The translations under genes were made by a program, and so were the position numbers. From the NCBI GenBank assembly GCA_930989745.1, contig CAKNMY010000012.1:1-43740 (forward strand): a stretch of DNA of 43,740 nucleotides, read 5' to 3'. Each line of letters starts with the position of its first letter. Positions within the stretch are counted from its first letter, which is position 1. The stretch comes from an uncultured Lachnospiraceae bacterium (lineage in GTDB: Bacteria > Bacillota > Clostridia > Lachnospirales > Lachnospiraceae). Under the pieces are notes generated by a model that was given only the letters and a program-made list of their open reading frames with translations, had not been told where the DNA came from and did no database searches. Shown here in pieces: positions 32,602 through 42,967 of the stretch.

Positions 32602-33777
32602 ATGAAGGAATTAGTTGAATTTTTGGAAGAATTCATTTCCAAACAGCTGATCCGGATAATTATAAGCGGTGCGAGGAATGCGGGAGAGATCTCGAAGGTG
32701 CGCATCCGACCGGTGCTGTTAAAAGGAGAGATTAAATATCAGTGTTCCGAAACGCATGGAACAAAAGAGCTTCATAAGAATTATGATAAGAGGGAACTGA
32801 TTGACAGGATAGAACACTGGATGGCGGAGGACTTCCGCCAGCTTCAGCTGGAGAGTCAGAAAGGCACAGGCAGCGTGCTTGTCAGCAAAAAAGGAAAGAT
32901 GACTGTCAGGTATAAGCGCAGCCGAAACACAGAAGGCGCGGGTTCAGTGCTTTCCCATAATAGAAAGAAGAAATACATCCTCGAGGAGGGAAGGCCGGTG
33001 GAATTCCTCGTGGATCTGGGCGTGATGACGCCGGAGGGAAAGATCGTGCATTCGAAGTACGACAAATTCCGGCAGATCAACCGTTTTCTGGAATTTATCG
33101 AGGACATTCTGCCGCGGCTTTCCAGGGAACGAGAGGTGACGATCCTGGATTTTGGATGTGGGAAGTCCTATCTGACATTTGCGATGTATTATTACCTGAA
33201 GATTTTGAAGGAATATGACGTAAATATCATTGGCCTGGATCTGAAAGCCGATGTGATTATGCACTGCAATGAACTCAGTGAACAGTACGGATATGAGAAG
33301 CTGAGATTCCTGCAGGGAGATATTGCGTCCTATACAGGGACCGATCATGTGGATATGGTCGTGACGCTGCACGCCTGCGACACTGCTACGGATTATGCGC
33401 TGGCAAAGGCAGTGGCGTGGGGCGCGGAGGTTATCCTGTCCGTGCCGTGCTGCCAGCATGAACTGAACGGACAGATCAGGAACGAGATGCTCTCTCCGGT
33501 GCTCTCGTATGGAATCCTGAAGGAGAGGATGGCAGCGCTCATAACGGACGGACTGCGGGCACAGCTGCTTGCGGAGGCCGGATATGACACACAGATCCTC
33601 GAATTTATAGACATGGAACACACGCCGAAGAATCTTCTGATCCGGGCGGTCAGAAACGGAAAGCGGACAAAGAAAAAGGAATTGGAGACCTGTATGCAGG
33701 CCCTTCATGTTACACCGACACTGAAAACCTTGTTAGACGAGCAGGAGGCGGCGAACCATGAAGAAAATACTGATTAA
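32602..33777 (+). CDS. Class I SAM-dependent methyltransferase (Methyltransf_32-like)
   Basis: A 391-residue methyltransferase. The SAM-binding motif is ILDFGCGKSYLTFAMYYYL near 184-202, with the following acidic strand end in IIGLDLKAD; VVTLHACDTATDYALA and SVPCCQHEL are motifs of the Methyltransf_32 (PF13679) family, which is poorly characterised in bacteria and includes METTL25/GSTCD-like proteins in eukaryotes. The N-terminal 170 residues, rich in Lys/Arg, may bind RNA, but the substrate is not known. ATG 32602 is used, with AAGGGG 11 bp upstream. It overlaps the next gene by 20 bp. Confidence 0.88.
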   Translation: MKELVEFLEEFISKQLIRIIISGARNAGEISKVRIRPVLLKGEIKYQCSETHGTKELHKNYDKRELIDRIEHWMAEDFRQLQLESQKGTGSVLVSKKGKMTVRYKRSRNTEGAGSVLSHNRKKKYILEEGRPVEFLVDLGVMTPEGKIVHSKYDKFRQINRFLEFIEDILPRLSREREVTILDFGCGKSYLTFAMYYYLKILKEYDVNIIGLDLKADVIMHCNELSEQYGYEKLRFLQGDIASYTGTDHVDMVVTLHACDTATDYALAKAVAWGAEVILSVPCCQHELNGQIRNEMLSPVLSYGILKERMAALITDGLRAQLLAEAGYDTQILEFIDMEHTPKNLLIRAVRNGKRTKKKELETCMQALHVTPTLKTLLDEQEAANHEENTD

Positions 33778-36217
33778 AGCCGGCATACTGCTTGTAATAT
33801 TTATCGCTGCATTTTTTGGATTTTCCAGGCTGTTTGACGGGACTGAGACGGAGGATACGGAGGACATGAAGGCCGCGTCTCTGCCGGTCCTCTATATGGA
33901 TGTCTCGGGCAACGAGACGAACCGGATGTACGGATACATCAGGGAGATGAATGAGAGTACCCAGAGGGAGAACATTACGCCTCTGGGGGCTACCAGAGAG
34001 CTGTCCCTGATCGTGGATACGAAGGGAAACGATATCCGCAGTGTAACGTATGAGGTATCTGACATCAGCACGGGAGAGACACTGGAGAATGCCAGGATCA
34101 AGACACTGGAGACGGAGGAAGGAAAGCTCAGAGCAGATTTTGAGCTGCAGTCCTCCATACTTATGAATCGGGAATATTCCCTGAGATTTACGGTAGAAGC
34201 TGAAGATGGGGAGACGGCATATTATTATACGCGGCTGGTACAGCGCACCGGAACCAACATCGGAACATATCTGGAATTTGTCCAGAACTTCTATGAGCAG
34301 TCACTGGATAAGTCGTCATCACAGAACCTTACGGCCTATCTGGAATCGGACAATACGGTGACAAACAGCAGCTTTACGAGCGTGAATATTCATTCCAGCC
34401 TTGAACAGGTGACATGGGGCAATCTGAATCCAAAGGTGGTGAAGAAGCCCGTACCGCTCATCAAGGAGCTGAATGAGACAACGGCGAGTATCAGTATGGA
34501 GTATCTTCTGAGCGCACAGGATGAGGACGGCAATACGGAATACTATCAGGTACAGGAATTCTACAGGCTCCGCTACTACAATTCACAGGTGATGCTTCTG
34601 GACTTTGAGCGAAGCACCCATCAGATCTTTGACGGCAGCCTTCCGGTGCTTGACAGCAGAGGGCTGAACCTGGGAGTTGCGAGCAAATCGGTACAGTATA
34701 TGGAGAATACCGGAGGAGATATCGTGGCGTTTGTGCAGGCGGGAGATCTCTGGATGTACAACCGCAGCGCGAATAAGGCGGTTAAGATTTTCAGCTTCCG
34801 CAGCCTGGGCGATGAGGCTCAGATCGATGAGCGCAATGAAAATCCTGCACACGAGATTAAGATCGTCCGGGTGGAGGAATCCGGAGGTGTCGAGTTTGTA
34901 GTTTACGGATATATGAACCGCGGAAATCACGAGGGCGATGTGGGCATCGGCGTATATTATTATAACGCGGAGCGCAATACTGTAGATGAACAGGTTTTCC
35001 TGTCCAGTACGATGGGCGGAGAGTATCTGGAAAAAGATGTCGCGATTCTCTCGTACGTAAATAAGGACAGCCAGCTTTATCTGCTGATGGAAGGAAGCCT
35101 GTACCGCATTGATCTGGAGAACGGCACTCAGGAGATTGTAAAAGAGGGAATTCTCCATGACAATTTTGCAGTCTCCAGAAAGCAGAGCAAGATCGCCTGG
35201 ATGGAAGAGGAGAATGTCAATGCCGTCACGCATATCACGCTGATGGATCTGGATACCGGTGAATCGCGTCAGATCACGGCAGCGGAAGGAGAGTACATCA
35301 AAGCTGTCGGATTTATCAATGAGGATTTTGTGCTCGGAATGGCACAGCAGGCGGATGTCACAGTGGACGCGTCGAGCAATACGACGTTTGCCATGTATGC
35401 GATTCAGATACAGGACTTTGCGGGAAATGTGATCAAGGAGTATCGGGCAGACAACACATACATCACGAATGTGAACGCGCAGGAGGGGCTTCTGGAGCTT
35501 GAACTGGCGTCAAAGGTGAACGGCGTGCTGACACCGCAGGGTGTGGATCACATTATGAATAACCAGCAGGATAATAATAAGAGCGTGGGTATTTACCTTT
35601 CCGTCAGCGAGCGGAAGGGCACGCAGGTGATTCTGGAATTCTCCAGATCGGGCAAGACGAGGAACCTGCTGAACATGGCATCAAAGTTTGTTAAGAGAGA
35701 GGAGCCGCAGCGGCTTGAGCTTTCCATACTGCCTCAGGAGCAGCAGATGTATTACGTCTACGCAAAGGGAGGGCTGTACGGAATATACTCCGGGGTGAGC
35801 GAAGCCGTGCAGACGGCAGATGCCCAGGCCGGCGTAGTCCTGAACCGGGAGCAGCAGTATGTGTGGGAGAGAGGAAACCGTCCGGACAGCTTCCAGATGA
35901 CGGCGGATCAGCTCCTGCCGGCGATAGCTGCAGGAACCCTGGATGAGAACAGCCTGCAGGCGGCGCTGGGAGACGCGTATACGGTTCTGAATCTCACGGG
36001 CTGCTCATTGGACAGCGTGTACTATCAGGTGGCAAATAACTACCCTGTGGTATCAAAGCTTGCCTCGGGGGAAGTTGTGGTGATCGTCGGATATGACAAT
36101 TACAATTCCTGGCTGTACTATCCGTCTACTCAGCAGATTGCTCCGATGGCGTCGGACGACAGCACGGCTCAGTTTGAGGCAGCCGGAAACGTGTTCCTGA
36201 GCTATCGGGAAAAATAA
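33758..36217 (+). CDS. Large exported protein with degenerate C39-like C-terminus
   Basis: An 819-residue protein with one N-terminal membrane helix (about 7-22) serving as an anchor, the rest outside the cell. Residues about 60-300 look beta-rich; about 300-560 has repeated strand patterns like a beta-propeller (LDSRGLNLG, GDLWMYNRSA, GSLYRIDLENG, ITLMDLDTGESRQI). The last 120 residues resemble Peptidase_C39-like domains (NREQQYVWERG, then a Cys in LTGCSLDSVYYQVANNYPVV, then GEVVVIVGYDN), but the catalytic His expected before VVVIVGYD is Glu, and the usual N-terminal cysteine motif is absent, so it is probably inactive. GGAGG precedes the start. Translationally coupled to the methyltransferase. 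Role unknown. Confidence 0.8.
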   Translation: MKKILIKAGILLVIFIAAFFGFSRLFDGTETEDTEDMKAASLPVLYMDVSGNETNRMYGYIREMNESTQRENITPLGATRELSLIVDTKGNDIRSVTYEVSDISTGETLENARIKTLETEEGKLRADFELQSSILMNREYSLRFTVEAEDGETAYYYTRLVQRTGTNIGTYLEFVQNFYEQSLDKSSSQNLTAYLESDNTVTNSSFTSVNIHSSLEQVTWGNLNPKVVKKPVPLIKELNETTASISMEYLLSAQDEDGNTEYYQVQEFYRLRYYNSQVMLLDFERSTHQIFDGSLPVLDSRGLNLGVASKSVQYMENTGGDIVAFVQAGDLWMYNRSANKAVKIFSFRSLGDEAQIDERNENPAHEIKIVRVEESGGVEFVVYGYMNRGNHEGDVGIGVYYYNAERNTVDEQVFLSSTMGGEYLEKDVAILSYVNKDSQLYLLMEGSLYRIDLENGTQEIVKEGILHDNFAVSRKQSKIAWMEEENVNAVTHITLMDLDTGESRQITAAEGEYIKAVGFINEDFVLGMAQQADVTVDASSNTTFAMYAIQIQDFAGNVIKEYRADNTYITNVNAQEGLLELELASKVNGVLTPQGVDHIMNNQQDNNKSVGIYLSVSERKGTQVILEFSRSGKTRNLLNMASKFVKREEPQRLELSILPQEQQMYYVYAKGGLYGIYSGVSEAVQTADAQAGVVLNREQQYVWERGNRPDSFQMTADQLLPAIAAGTLDENSLQAALGDAYTVLNLTGCSLDSVYYQVANNYPVVSKLASGEVVVIVGYDNYNSWLYYPSTQQIAPMASDDSTAQFEAAGNVFLSYREK

Positions 36218-36228
36218 AACAAAAGCAG

Positions 36229-36258
36229 AAGAGTCCGGCAGGCGTTCCGGACTCTTTT
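36229..36258 (+). terminator. Terminator of the methyltransferase operon
   Basis: AAGAGTCCGG (36229-36238) pairs with CCGGACTCTT (36247-36256), continuing into TTTT. Confidence 0.85.
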
Positions 36259-36321
36259 GCGCACCGGAGAGAATATTGGGCAAAAGTCAGATAGATTCTG
36301 AACAGAAGCGAAAATTGGGGG

Positions 36322-36350
36322 TTTCCACAAAAAGAGAAAAGTGTTACAAT
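36322..36350 (+). promoter_or_regulatory. Promoter of asnS
   Basis: TTTCCA (36322-36327), 17-bp spacer, TACAAT (36345-36350). No T-box leader is present in the 66 bp that follow. Confidence 0.65.
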
Positions 36351-36416
36351 AGTAACTATTCAAACAGCGCACGGCGTTAGCCGGAAGCAGAAAAATAAGA
36401 GACAGGAGAAATCGGT

Positions 36417-37808
36417 ATGAAACTTACAACAGTTCGTGAGATTTATAAGGATAGAGAACAATTTCTCAACAAAGAAGTGACCGTAGGCGGCTGGGTCCGC
36501 AGTGTGCGCGATTCGAAGACGTTTGGCTTCCTGGTGCTGCATGACGGAACATTTTTTGAGACACTGCAGATTGTGTTTGCGGACGGTCTGGAGAATTTTG
36601 CAGAGATCTGCAAGCTGAATGTGGGAGCAGCAGTGATTGTAAAGGGAACGCTGGTTCCGACTCCGCAGGCAAAGCAGCCGTTTGAGATCCAGGCTTCAGA
36701 GGTAACACTGGAGGGCGCGTCCGCTCCGGATTATCCGCTGCAGAAGAAGCGCCACAGCATGGAGTTCCTTCGTACGATGACACATCTGCGTCCGAGGACG
36801 AATACTTTCCAGGCAGTGTTCCGTGTCCGCTCCCTGATTGCCTATGCGATCCATAAGTTCTTCCAGGAGCAGGGCTTTGTATATGTCCACACCCCGCTGA
36901 TCACCGGAAGTGACTGCGAGGGAGCCGGCGAGATGTTCCAGGTAACGACGCTGGATCTGGCAAATCCTCCGAAGAACGAGGACGGAACCATTGACTACAG
37001 CAAAGACTTCTTCGGCAAGATGACCAACCTGACGGTCAGCGGACAGCTCAACGGCGAGACGTATGCCCAGGCATTCCGCAAGATCTATACTTTCGGTCCG
37101 ACCTTCCGCGCGGAGAATTCCAACACGACCCGCCACGCGGCAGAGTTCTGGATGATTGAGCCGGAGATCGCATTCGCTGATCTGAACGACAATATGGAGC
37201 TCGCAGAGTCCATGCTGAAGTACATCATCCGGTACGTGATGGAGAATGCTCCGGAAGAGATGAACTTCTTCAATTCCTTTGTGGATAAAGGACTGCTGGA
37301 GAGACTGAACCATGTGGTGAATTCTGAGTTCGCCCATGTGACATATACAGAGGCGATTAAGCTTCTGGAAGAGAATAATGACAAGTTCGACTACAAGGTA
37401 TCCTGGGGCTGTGATCTGCAGACCGAACATGAGCGTTACCTGACGGAACAGATCTATAAGCGTCCGGTATTCGTAACGGACTATCCGAAGGATATCAAGG
37501 CGTTCTATATGAAGATGAACGAGGATGGAAAGACGGTTGCAGCTATGGACTGTCTGGTTCCGGGAATCGGTGAGATTATCGGAGGAAGCCAGAGAGAGGA
37601 CGACTACGACAAGCTGGTGAAGCGCATGGATGAAATGGGGCTTAACAGAGAGGATTATGAGTTCTATCTCGATCTGCGCAAATACGGTTCCACGAGACAT
37701 GCCGGCTTCGGACTTGGATTTGAGAGATGTGTGATGTACCTGACCGGAATGAGCAATATCCGTGATGTCCTTCCGTTCCCGAGAACGGTGAATAACTGTG
37801 ATCTCTAA
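36417..37808 (+). CDS. asnS: Asparaginyl-tRNA synthetase
   Basis: A 463-residue class IIb synthetase charging tRNA-Asn. The N-terminal OB-fold anticodon-binding domain spans about 1-105 ([19 protein letters not shown] near 23). Class II motif 2 is [21 protein letters not shown] near 234 and motif 3 [18 protein letters not shown] near 432. The spacing and the FPRT ending are as in AsnS rather than AspS. Length fits the family. AGGAGAAATCGGT precedes the ATG at 36417. It has its own promoter and terminator. Confidence 0.97.
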   Translation: MKLTTVREIYKDREQFLNKEVTVGGWVRSVRDSKTFGFLVLHDGTFFETLQIVFADGLENFAEICKLNVGAAVIVKGTLVPTPQAKQPFEIQASEVTLEGASAPDYPLQKKRHSMEFLRTMTHLRPRTNTFQAVFRVRSLIAYAIHKFFQEQGFVYVHTPLITGSDCEGAGEMFQVTTLDLANPPKNEDGTIDYSKDFFGKMTNLTVSGQLNGETYAQAFRKIYTFGPTFRAENSNTTRHAAEFWMIEPEIAFADLNDNMELAESMLKYIIRYVMENAPEEMNFFNSFVDKGLLERLNHVVNSEFAHVTYTEAIKLLEENNDKFDYKVSWGCDLQTEHERYLTEQIYKRPVFVTDYPKDIKAFYMKMNEDGKTVAAMDCLVPGIGEIIGGSQREDDYDKLVKRMDEMGLNREDYEFYLDLRKYGSTRHAGFGLGFERCVMYLTGMSNIRDVLPFPRTVNNCDL

Positions 37809-37833
37809 TCAGGATCGGATATCAGAAAGTGAG

Positions 37834-37873
37834 AAAGACCGCCGCTGACAATAAGGAGCAGCGGTCTTTTTTT
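37834..37873 (+). terminator. Terminator of asnS
   Basis: AAAGACCGC (37834-37842) pairs with GCGGTCTTT (37861-37869), with T run to 37873. Confidence 0.88.
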
Positions 37874-37940
37874 CCGGGTGCTGCCGGAACATCAGTGCGG
37901 CAGTGAAAGAGTTCAAGAGCCTTTTACACAAGGAGGGAAT

Positions 37941-38996
37941 ATGCGTTTTATACATCTTGCAGACGTACATCTCGGCGCGCAGCCGGATCTGGGATATCCG
38001 TGGAGCAGAAAGCGGGAGGAGCAGATATGGGAAAGCTTCCGCAGAGTGATCGCTGAGGCCGCAGAGGAGAAGACGGATCTGCTGATCATAGCGGGAGATC
38101 TGTTTCACCGCCAGCCGCTGATGCGGGAGCTGAAGGAAGTCAACTATCTGTTTTCCACAATTCCCGATACCAGCGTGGTGCTGACTGCCGGAAATCATGA
38201 CTATCTGAAAAAGGATTCCGCCTACCTGCGGTTTGTGTGGGGCGGCAATGTAACCGGGCTGTGGAATGAATCGTGCAGCGCGGTATACCTCCCCAGGATT
38301 TCAACCTGGGTCTACGGATGCAGTTATCACCAGAGAGAAATCCGGGAGAATCTGTACAGGGATATCAGGCCGAACGGGAAAGACGGATTTCATATCCTGA
38401 TCGGTCATGGGGGAGATGCCTCGCACAGCCCTCTGGATGTCCGGAAGCTTCAGACGGCTGGATTCGACTATGTGGCTTTGGGGCATATCCATAAACCGCA
38501 GATCCTTGCCGAAAACCGTGTGGCGTTTTCCGGCGCCCTGGAGCCCATAGACCGCAACGATATCGGAGAGCACGGGTTTATCCGGGGAAGCTGCGGGAAG
38601 AATGGTACCAGGATTTCATTTGTACCGTTTGCCGCCTGCTCGTATGTGCCTCTGGATCTGAAAGTGACGGATGAGGACACACAGTTCTCGGTGGAACAGG
38701 AAGTCCGAAAGCAGATCGCCCGGAGAGGAACGGAAAATATTTATAAGCTGAAGCTGATTGGAGAACGCAGCCCTGAGGTGCGCTTTGCCATGGACCGGCT
38801 GGCAGGGCTTGGGCAGGTAATTGAGGCGGAGGATCAGACCCGGCCCGGATACAATATAAAGGGGCTGCAGGAGCGGTACGCGGGCAGTCTGATCGGTGAA
38901 TATATCCGGCTGTATGCAGATGCGGCGGACGAGGTGGAACGGCTTGCTTTTGACTACGGGCTGGAAGCGCTTCTGGAAGCGGAGGATGCACTATGA
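37941..38996 (+). CDS. SbcD/Mre11-like DNA repair metallophosphoesterase
   Basis: A 351-residue nuclease-like protein (COG0420). All phosphoesterase metal motifs are seen: Asp8 and His10 in LADVHLG, Asp53 in IAGDLFH, GNHD at 84-87, His156 in IGHGG and His182/His184 in GHIH. With the following ATPase it forms an SbcCD/Mre11-Rad50-like pair, expected to process DNA ends or hairpins. ATG 37941 directly follows CAAGGAGGGAAT; upstream in-frame codons have no ribosome site. Its stop overlaps the ATPase start by ATGA. Confidence 0.92.
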   Translation: MRFIHLADVHLGAQPDLGYPWSRKREEQIWESFRRVIAEAAEEKTDLLIIAGDLFHRQPLMRELKEVNYLFSTIPDTSVVLTAGNHDYLKKDSAYLRFVWGGNVTGLWNESCSAVYLPRISTWVYGCSYHQREIRENLYRDIRPNGKDGFHILIGHGGDASHSPLDVRKLQTAGFDYVALGHIHKPQILAENRVAFSGALEPIDRNDIGEHGFIRGSCGKNGTRISFVPFAACSYVPLDLKVTDEDTQFSVEQEVRKQIARRGTENIYKLKLIGERSPEVRFAMDRLAGLGQVIEAEDQTRPGYNIKGLQERYAGSLIGEYIRLYADAADEVERLAFDYGLEALLEAEDAL

Positions 38997-40546
38997 AAAT
39001 CAGGGAAATCTATATCCGGGGATTCGGAAAATTTCATCGCTGTAAGATTGACTGTTCCGACGGCATCAATGTGATCACAGGGGAAAACGGCGGCGGCAAG
39101 ACAACGCTTCATACGTTTCTGCGCTGCATGCTCTTCGGAATCAGGAGAAAACGCGGCAGGGCGGCAGCGACGGATACCTATAGCCGCTATGAGCCGTGGG
39201 ATTTTGACGGGAATTACGGAGGGGAACTCCGGATTGAGAGCGGCGGCAAGATCTTCTGCCTGGAGCGCAGTTTTCTGAAGGACAGAGGGAATACCCGTCT
39301 GATCTGTGAGACGGACGGAGAACTTCTCAGCGTGGAGGACGGGGATCTGGACATGCTCCTGGGCGGAGTCTCTGAGACAGTATTTGAAAATACCGTTTTC
39401 ATCGGGCAGCTGAAAAGCCGTACCGAGGAAGGGCTTGCGCGCGAACTGCAGAATTATATCGCAAACTATCAGGGAAGCGGAGATGGGAACCTCGATGTGG
39501 GAAAGGCGCTGGAGCTTCTGAGAGAGCGCAGAAAGGCCATGGAGGCTGAGCGAAAAGAGGAGCAGCAGTCCAGGGAAGAACAGGGCGGTAAGATTCTTGC
39601 TAAAATACAGTTCCTTGAGGAAGAGACGAGGAAGATTTCCGATGAGCTGGAGACAGTCAGGGGAAAGCTGAAGCAGGAGATGTTTCATAAAAAGGTTCCC
39701 TATGAACAGGTTCGAAAGGAAAAGCGGCGGCTGACCCGGGATTTTAAATGGGCTGCAGCCTGCGGCGGGGGCATGATTCTTCTCTCGGCGCTGACCGCAA
39801 TGCTGTTCTATAAAATTCCATCCGTGATTATCCGGATCGGGCTGGCGGCAGCGATCGTGTGTATGGCAGCGGCGATGATTCATTTCATCCGGCACGGCAG
39901 AGGCGAGATCCGGGAGAAAGAGGAGGACAGCTCCCAGGAAGAATATATCCGCAGACTGCAGTGGCAGGCCGAGCATCTGGAGCGGGATAAAGCGCAGAAG
40001 GCGCAGGATCTCGAAAATATGCAGAATGCTTACCGTGAATTCTGTGACAGCGCCGGAAACGAGGCGGACAGCGCGAAGAAACTTCAGGCAGTCTCCCTTG
40101 CCATGGAACGAATCCAGGGACTTTCTGCCGGGATGCAGAAGAAGCTGGGAAAGTATCTCCAGAAAAAGGTGTCCGAAATATTCCGGGAAATCACGGGAGG
40201 AAAATATTCACAGGTGATGGTGGACGAGGATTTTGCGCTGCATCTGTATCAGGACGGGCAATACATCCCGCTTTCCCAGGAGAGTACCGGAACTGTGGAG
40301 CAGCTTTACTTTGCGTTCCGGATGGCTGCGGAGGAGCTGCTGTGCAGGGAGGAGACGCTTCCCGTATTTCTGGATGATGCGTTTGCAATGTATGATGAGC
40401 GGCGCCTGGAGCAGGTGCTCCGCTGGCTGGAACGAAGCGGCAGGCAGGTATTTCTTTTTACCTGTCAGAAGAGGGAGACGGAGTTGTTGGATCGGCTGGG
40501 AATCAGCTATCAGAAAATAGAAATAACAAAGGAGAGAACATGCTGA
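38993..40546 (+). CDS. SbcC/YhaN-like ATPase with two membrane helices
   Basis: A 517-residue ABC/SMC-type ATPase, partner of the SbcD-like protein. Walker [10 protein letters not shown] at 30-38; coiled-coil arms (charged, Glu/Lys/Gln-rich) around 165-245 and 300-370; the signature region [20 protein letters not shown] near 427-446; Walker [15 protein letters not shown] near 458-470. Unusually for SbcC there are two hydrophobic helices at about 252-300, one at [17 protein letters not shown] and one at [17 protein letters not shown], where the zinc hook would be expected, as in YhaN-type proteins. It is much shorter than classical SbcC (about 1,000). ATG 38993 overlaps the previous stop by ATGA. 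Confidence 0.88.
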   Translation: MKIREIYIRGFGKFHRCKIDCSDGINVITGENGGGKTTLHTFLRCMLFGIRRKRGRAAATDTYSRYEPWDFDGNYGGELRIESGGKIFCLERSFLKDRGNTRLICETDGELLSVEDGDLDMLLGGVSETVFENTVFIGQLKSRTEEGLARELQNYIANYQGSGDGNLDVGKALELLRERRKAMEAERKEEQQSREEQGGKILAKIQFLEEETRKISDELETVRGKLKQEMFHKKVPYEQVRKEKRRLTRDFKWAAACGGGMILLSALTAMLFYKIPSVIIRIGLAAAIVCMAAAMIHFIRHGRGEIREKEEDSSQEEYIRRLQWQAEHLERDKAQKAQDLENMQNAYREFCDSAGNEADSAKKLQAVSLAMERIQGLSAGMQKKLGKYLQKKVSEIFREITGGKYSQVMVDEDFALHLYQDGQYIPLSQESTGTVEQLYFAFRMAAEELLCREETLPVFLDDAFAMYDERRLEQVLRWLERSGRQVFLFTCQKRETELLDRLGISYQKIEITKERTC

Positions 40547-41376
40547 CAATAGGAAGCCATTTATCTTCATCCAGGGGATTTTATCATATGGGAAAAGAGG
40601 CGCTGTCAATCGGCGCGAATACGTTCCAGTTTTTTACGAGAAATCCGAGAGGGAGCAAGGCAAAAGCGATCGATGAGAAAGATGTTAGGCAGTATCTGGC
40701 GCTGGCGGAGGAATCCGGGATTTCTGTGGTGCTCGCTCACGCGCCGTATACGCTGAACGCCTGCTCAAAGGATCCTCATGTGAGGGAATTCGCGCTTATG
40801 ACCATGGCCGACGATCTGCAGAGAATGGAATACATTCCGGGAAATCTGTACAATTTTCATCCCGGAAGCCATGTGGGCCAGGGAGCGGAAGAGGGCATTC
40901 GCCAGATCGCGGATCTGCTCAATCAGATTTTGAAGCCGGAGCAGAGTACCACAGTACTTCTGGAGACTATGGCCGGCAAGGGCACAGAGGTGGGGCGCAG
41001 TTTTGAGGAACTGCGGGCTATTTTAGATCTGGTCGAGCTGGACAGCCATATGGGGGTGTGCCTCGACACGTGCCACGTCTATGACGCGGGATACGATATT
41101 GTAAATAACCTCGACCATGTGCTGGAGGAATTTGACCGGGTCATCGGACTCGGCCGCTTAAAGGCAATTCACATCAATGACAGCAAGAATCCCTTCGAGA
41201 GCCACAAGGACAGACATGAGAAGATCGGCCAGGGCTCGCTGGGACTGGACGCCTTTGTGCGGATTATCAATCACCCAAAGCTCAGAGGGCTGCCGTTCTA
41301 TCTGGAGACACCCAATGAGCTGGACGGCTACGCGGCGGAGATCTCCCTGCTGCGCAGCCATTATACGCAAGAGTGA
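40540..41376 (+). CDS. nfo: Endonuclease IV (AP endonuclease)
   Basis: A 278-residue zinc-dependent AP endonuclease of the xylose-isomerase-like fold, cleaving DNA at abasic sites in base-excision repair. Zinc-site segments are intact: APYTLN near 67, NFHPGSH near 107, LLETMAGKG near 142, [15 protein letters not shown] near 173, HINDSK near 208, [11 protein letters not shown] near 218 and YLETP near 257. AAAGGAGAGAAC precedes the ATG, which overlaps the ATPase gene by 7 bp, so it is part of the same repair operon. Confidence 0.95.
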   Translation: MLTIGSHLSSSRGFYHMGKEALSIGANTFQFFTRNPRGSKAKAIDEKDVRQYLALAEESGISVVLAHAPYTLNACSKDPHVREFALMTMADDLQRMEYIPGNLYNFHPGSHVGQGAEEGIRQIADLLNQILKPEQSTTVLLETMAGKGTEVGRSFEELRAILDLVELDSHMGVCLDTCHVYDAGYDIVNNLDHVLEEFDRVIGLGRLKAIHINDSKNPFESHKDRHEKIGQGSLGLDAFVRIINHPKLRGLPFYLETPNELDGYAAEISLLRSHYTQE

Positions 41377-41393
41377 AAGGAAGCGAACCAATA

Positions 41394-42764
41394 ATGGAAG
41401 ATCAAAAGAAAATTGAACTGTTTGAGCGGATGCCCGTGCCGAACGCGGTCATGAAGCTGGCGGTGCCCACGATTCTGAGTTCACTGGTCATGGTGCTGTA
41501 TAATCTGGCGGACACCTACTTCGTGGGAATGCTCAACAATCCGATTGAGAACGCGGCCGTGGCGCTGGCGGCTCCGGTGCTGCTGGCGTTTAACGCGGTC
41601 AATAACCTCTTTGGTGTGGGAAGTTCCAGTATGATGAGCCGGGCGCTGGGACGCCGTGACTATGAGACTGTATACAAAAGCTCAGCGTTTGGATTCTATT
41701 GTTCTATTATCTGCGGAATTATATTTTCGCTGCTGTGTACCGTATTTGCCCAGCCTCTGCTGAGCCTCCTGGGGGCGGACGCAGAGACGGCGGCATCTAC
41801 TGCCGCGTATATGAAGTGGACCGTCACGTTCGGCGCGGCGCCGGCCATTCTGAACGTGGTAATGGCGTATCTGGTAAGAGCCGAGGGAGCGTCTCTGCAC
41901 GCCAGCCTCGGTACGATGAGCGGATGTCTGCTGAATATCGTTCTGGACCCGATCTTTATTCTGCCGTGGGGCCTGAACATGGGCGCTGAGGGAGCGGGAC
42001 TTGCCACATTCCTGTCAAACTGTGTGGCGTGCATATATTTCTTCGTCCTTCTGTGGTTTAAACGGGGAAATACATACGTCAGCATCAATCCGAAAATGTT
42101 CCGCCTGCAGAAAAACATTGTTCTGGGAATCTTCGGTGTGGGAATTCCGGCATCGATTCAGAACCTGCTGAATGTCACGGGAATGACAGTGCTCAATAAC
42201 TTCACGTCCGCGTTCGGCGCGGACGCTGTGGCGGCAATGGGAATTGTGCAGAAGATCAACATGGTGCCCATGCAGATCTCGATGGGAATCTCCCAGGGAA
42301 TTATGCCGCTGATCAGTTATACGTACGCCAGCAGGAATATTCAGAGAATGAAGAAGACCCTGATGTTTACGATCAAGATTGCTCTGGGATTCAGTATCGT
42401 TGTGGCGGCAGGATATTATATCGGCGCGCCGAATCTGATCCGTCTGTTCATGGACAATCCGGATATCGTTGGCTATGGAACGAGATTCCTGCGAGGCTTC
42501 TGCCTTGGACTTCCGTTCCTGTGCATGGACTTCGTGGCAGTCGGTGTCTTCCAGGCGGCAGGACTGGGAAGGAATGCGCTCATCTTCGCGATTCTGCGAA
42601 AAGTTGTGCTGGAGATTCCGGCGCTGTTCATACTGAATGCGCTGTTCCCGCTGTACGGCCTGGCGTATGCGCAGTTTACAGCAGAGCTGATCCTGGCTAC
42701 GGCGGCGGTTGTGGTACTGGTGAGATTGTTTAAGAAGCTGGAGAAAGAGAAGGCCGAAAAATAA
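41394..42764 (+). CDS. MATE-family efflux transporter
   Basis: A 456-residue membrane protein with about twelve helices, typical of the MATE family that exports cations such as drugs or dyes using Na+ or H+ gradients. Characteristic sequence: VMVLYNLADTYFVG near 33-46, a GVGSSSMMSRALG stretch near 76, EGASLHASLGTMSG near 161, and the second-half repeat with GIPASIQNLLNVTG near 250. ATG 41394 is chosen because AAGGAAG lies 10 bp upstream. It is 17 bp after nfo and likely the last gene of that operon, ending at a terminator. Substrate cannot be told. Confidence 0.93.
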   Translation: MEDQKKIELFERMPVPNAVMKLAVPTILSSLVMVLYNLADTYFVGMLNNPIENAAVALAAPVLLAFNAVNNLFGVGSSSMMSRALGRRDYETVYKSSAFGFYCSIICGIIFSLLCTVFAQPLLSLLGADAETAASTAAYMKWTVTFGAAPAILNVVMAYLVRAEGASLHASLGTMSGCLLNIVLDPIFILPWGLNMGAEGAGLATFLSNCVACIYFFVLLWFKRGNTYVSINPKMFRLQKNIVLGIFGVGIPASIQNLLNVTGMTVLNNFTSAFGADAVAAMGIVQKINMVPMQISMGISQGIMPLISYTYASRNIQRMKKTLMFTIKIALGFSIVVAAGYYIGAPNLIRLFMDNPDIVGYGTRFLRGFCLGLPFLCMDFVAVGVFQAAGLGRNALIFAILRKVVLEIPALFILNALFPLYGLAYAQFTAELILATAAVVVLVRLFKKLEKEKAEK

Positions 42765-42786
42765 GTTGAGAATATTGAGAGGGGAA

Positions 42787-42833
42787 CGCCCCGCTGGAGC
42801 TTGTGAGAATGGGCTTTGGCGGGGCGGTTTTTT
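42787..42833 (+). terminator. Terminator after the MATE gene
   Basis: CGCCCCGC (42787-42794) pairs with GCGGGGCG (42819-42826); TTTTTT ends at 42833. Confidence 0.85.
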
Positions 42834-42910
42834 ATGTGTTTCATAAGTGATTTCTCCCTGTTGATCCGGTGCTGTGGAAATAATAAAGGCTGTAAAGATG
42901 TGGAAAATAT

Positions 42911-42928
42911 ATTCGCTGTAAAGCGAAT
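42911..42928. other. Short perfect hairpin
   Basis: ATTCGCT (42911-42917) pairs with AGCGAAT (42922-42928) across a GTAA tetraloop, in the spacer before the small hypothetical gene. Role unknown. Confidence 0.5.
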
Positions 42929-42967
42929 GAAAAAATGTCAAAAAATATTATAATAAAATGAAGAAGA

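Noticed and set aside
36696-37700. 334-codon frame antisense to asnS
   Set aside because: Opposite a certain housekeeping gene; no motif or ribosome site.
38954-39976. 340-codon frame antisense to the SbcC-like ATPase
   Set aside because: Shadow of a recognised ATPase gene; no coherent domain.
42015-42941. 308-codon frame antisense to the MATE gene
   Set aside because: Opposite a recognised transporter; runs through the terminator.
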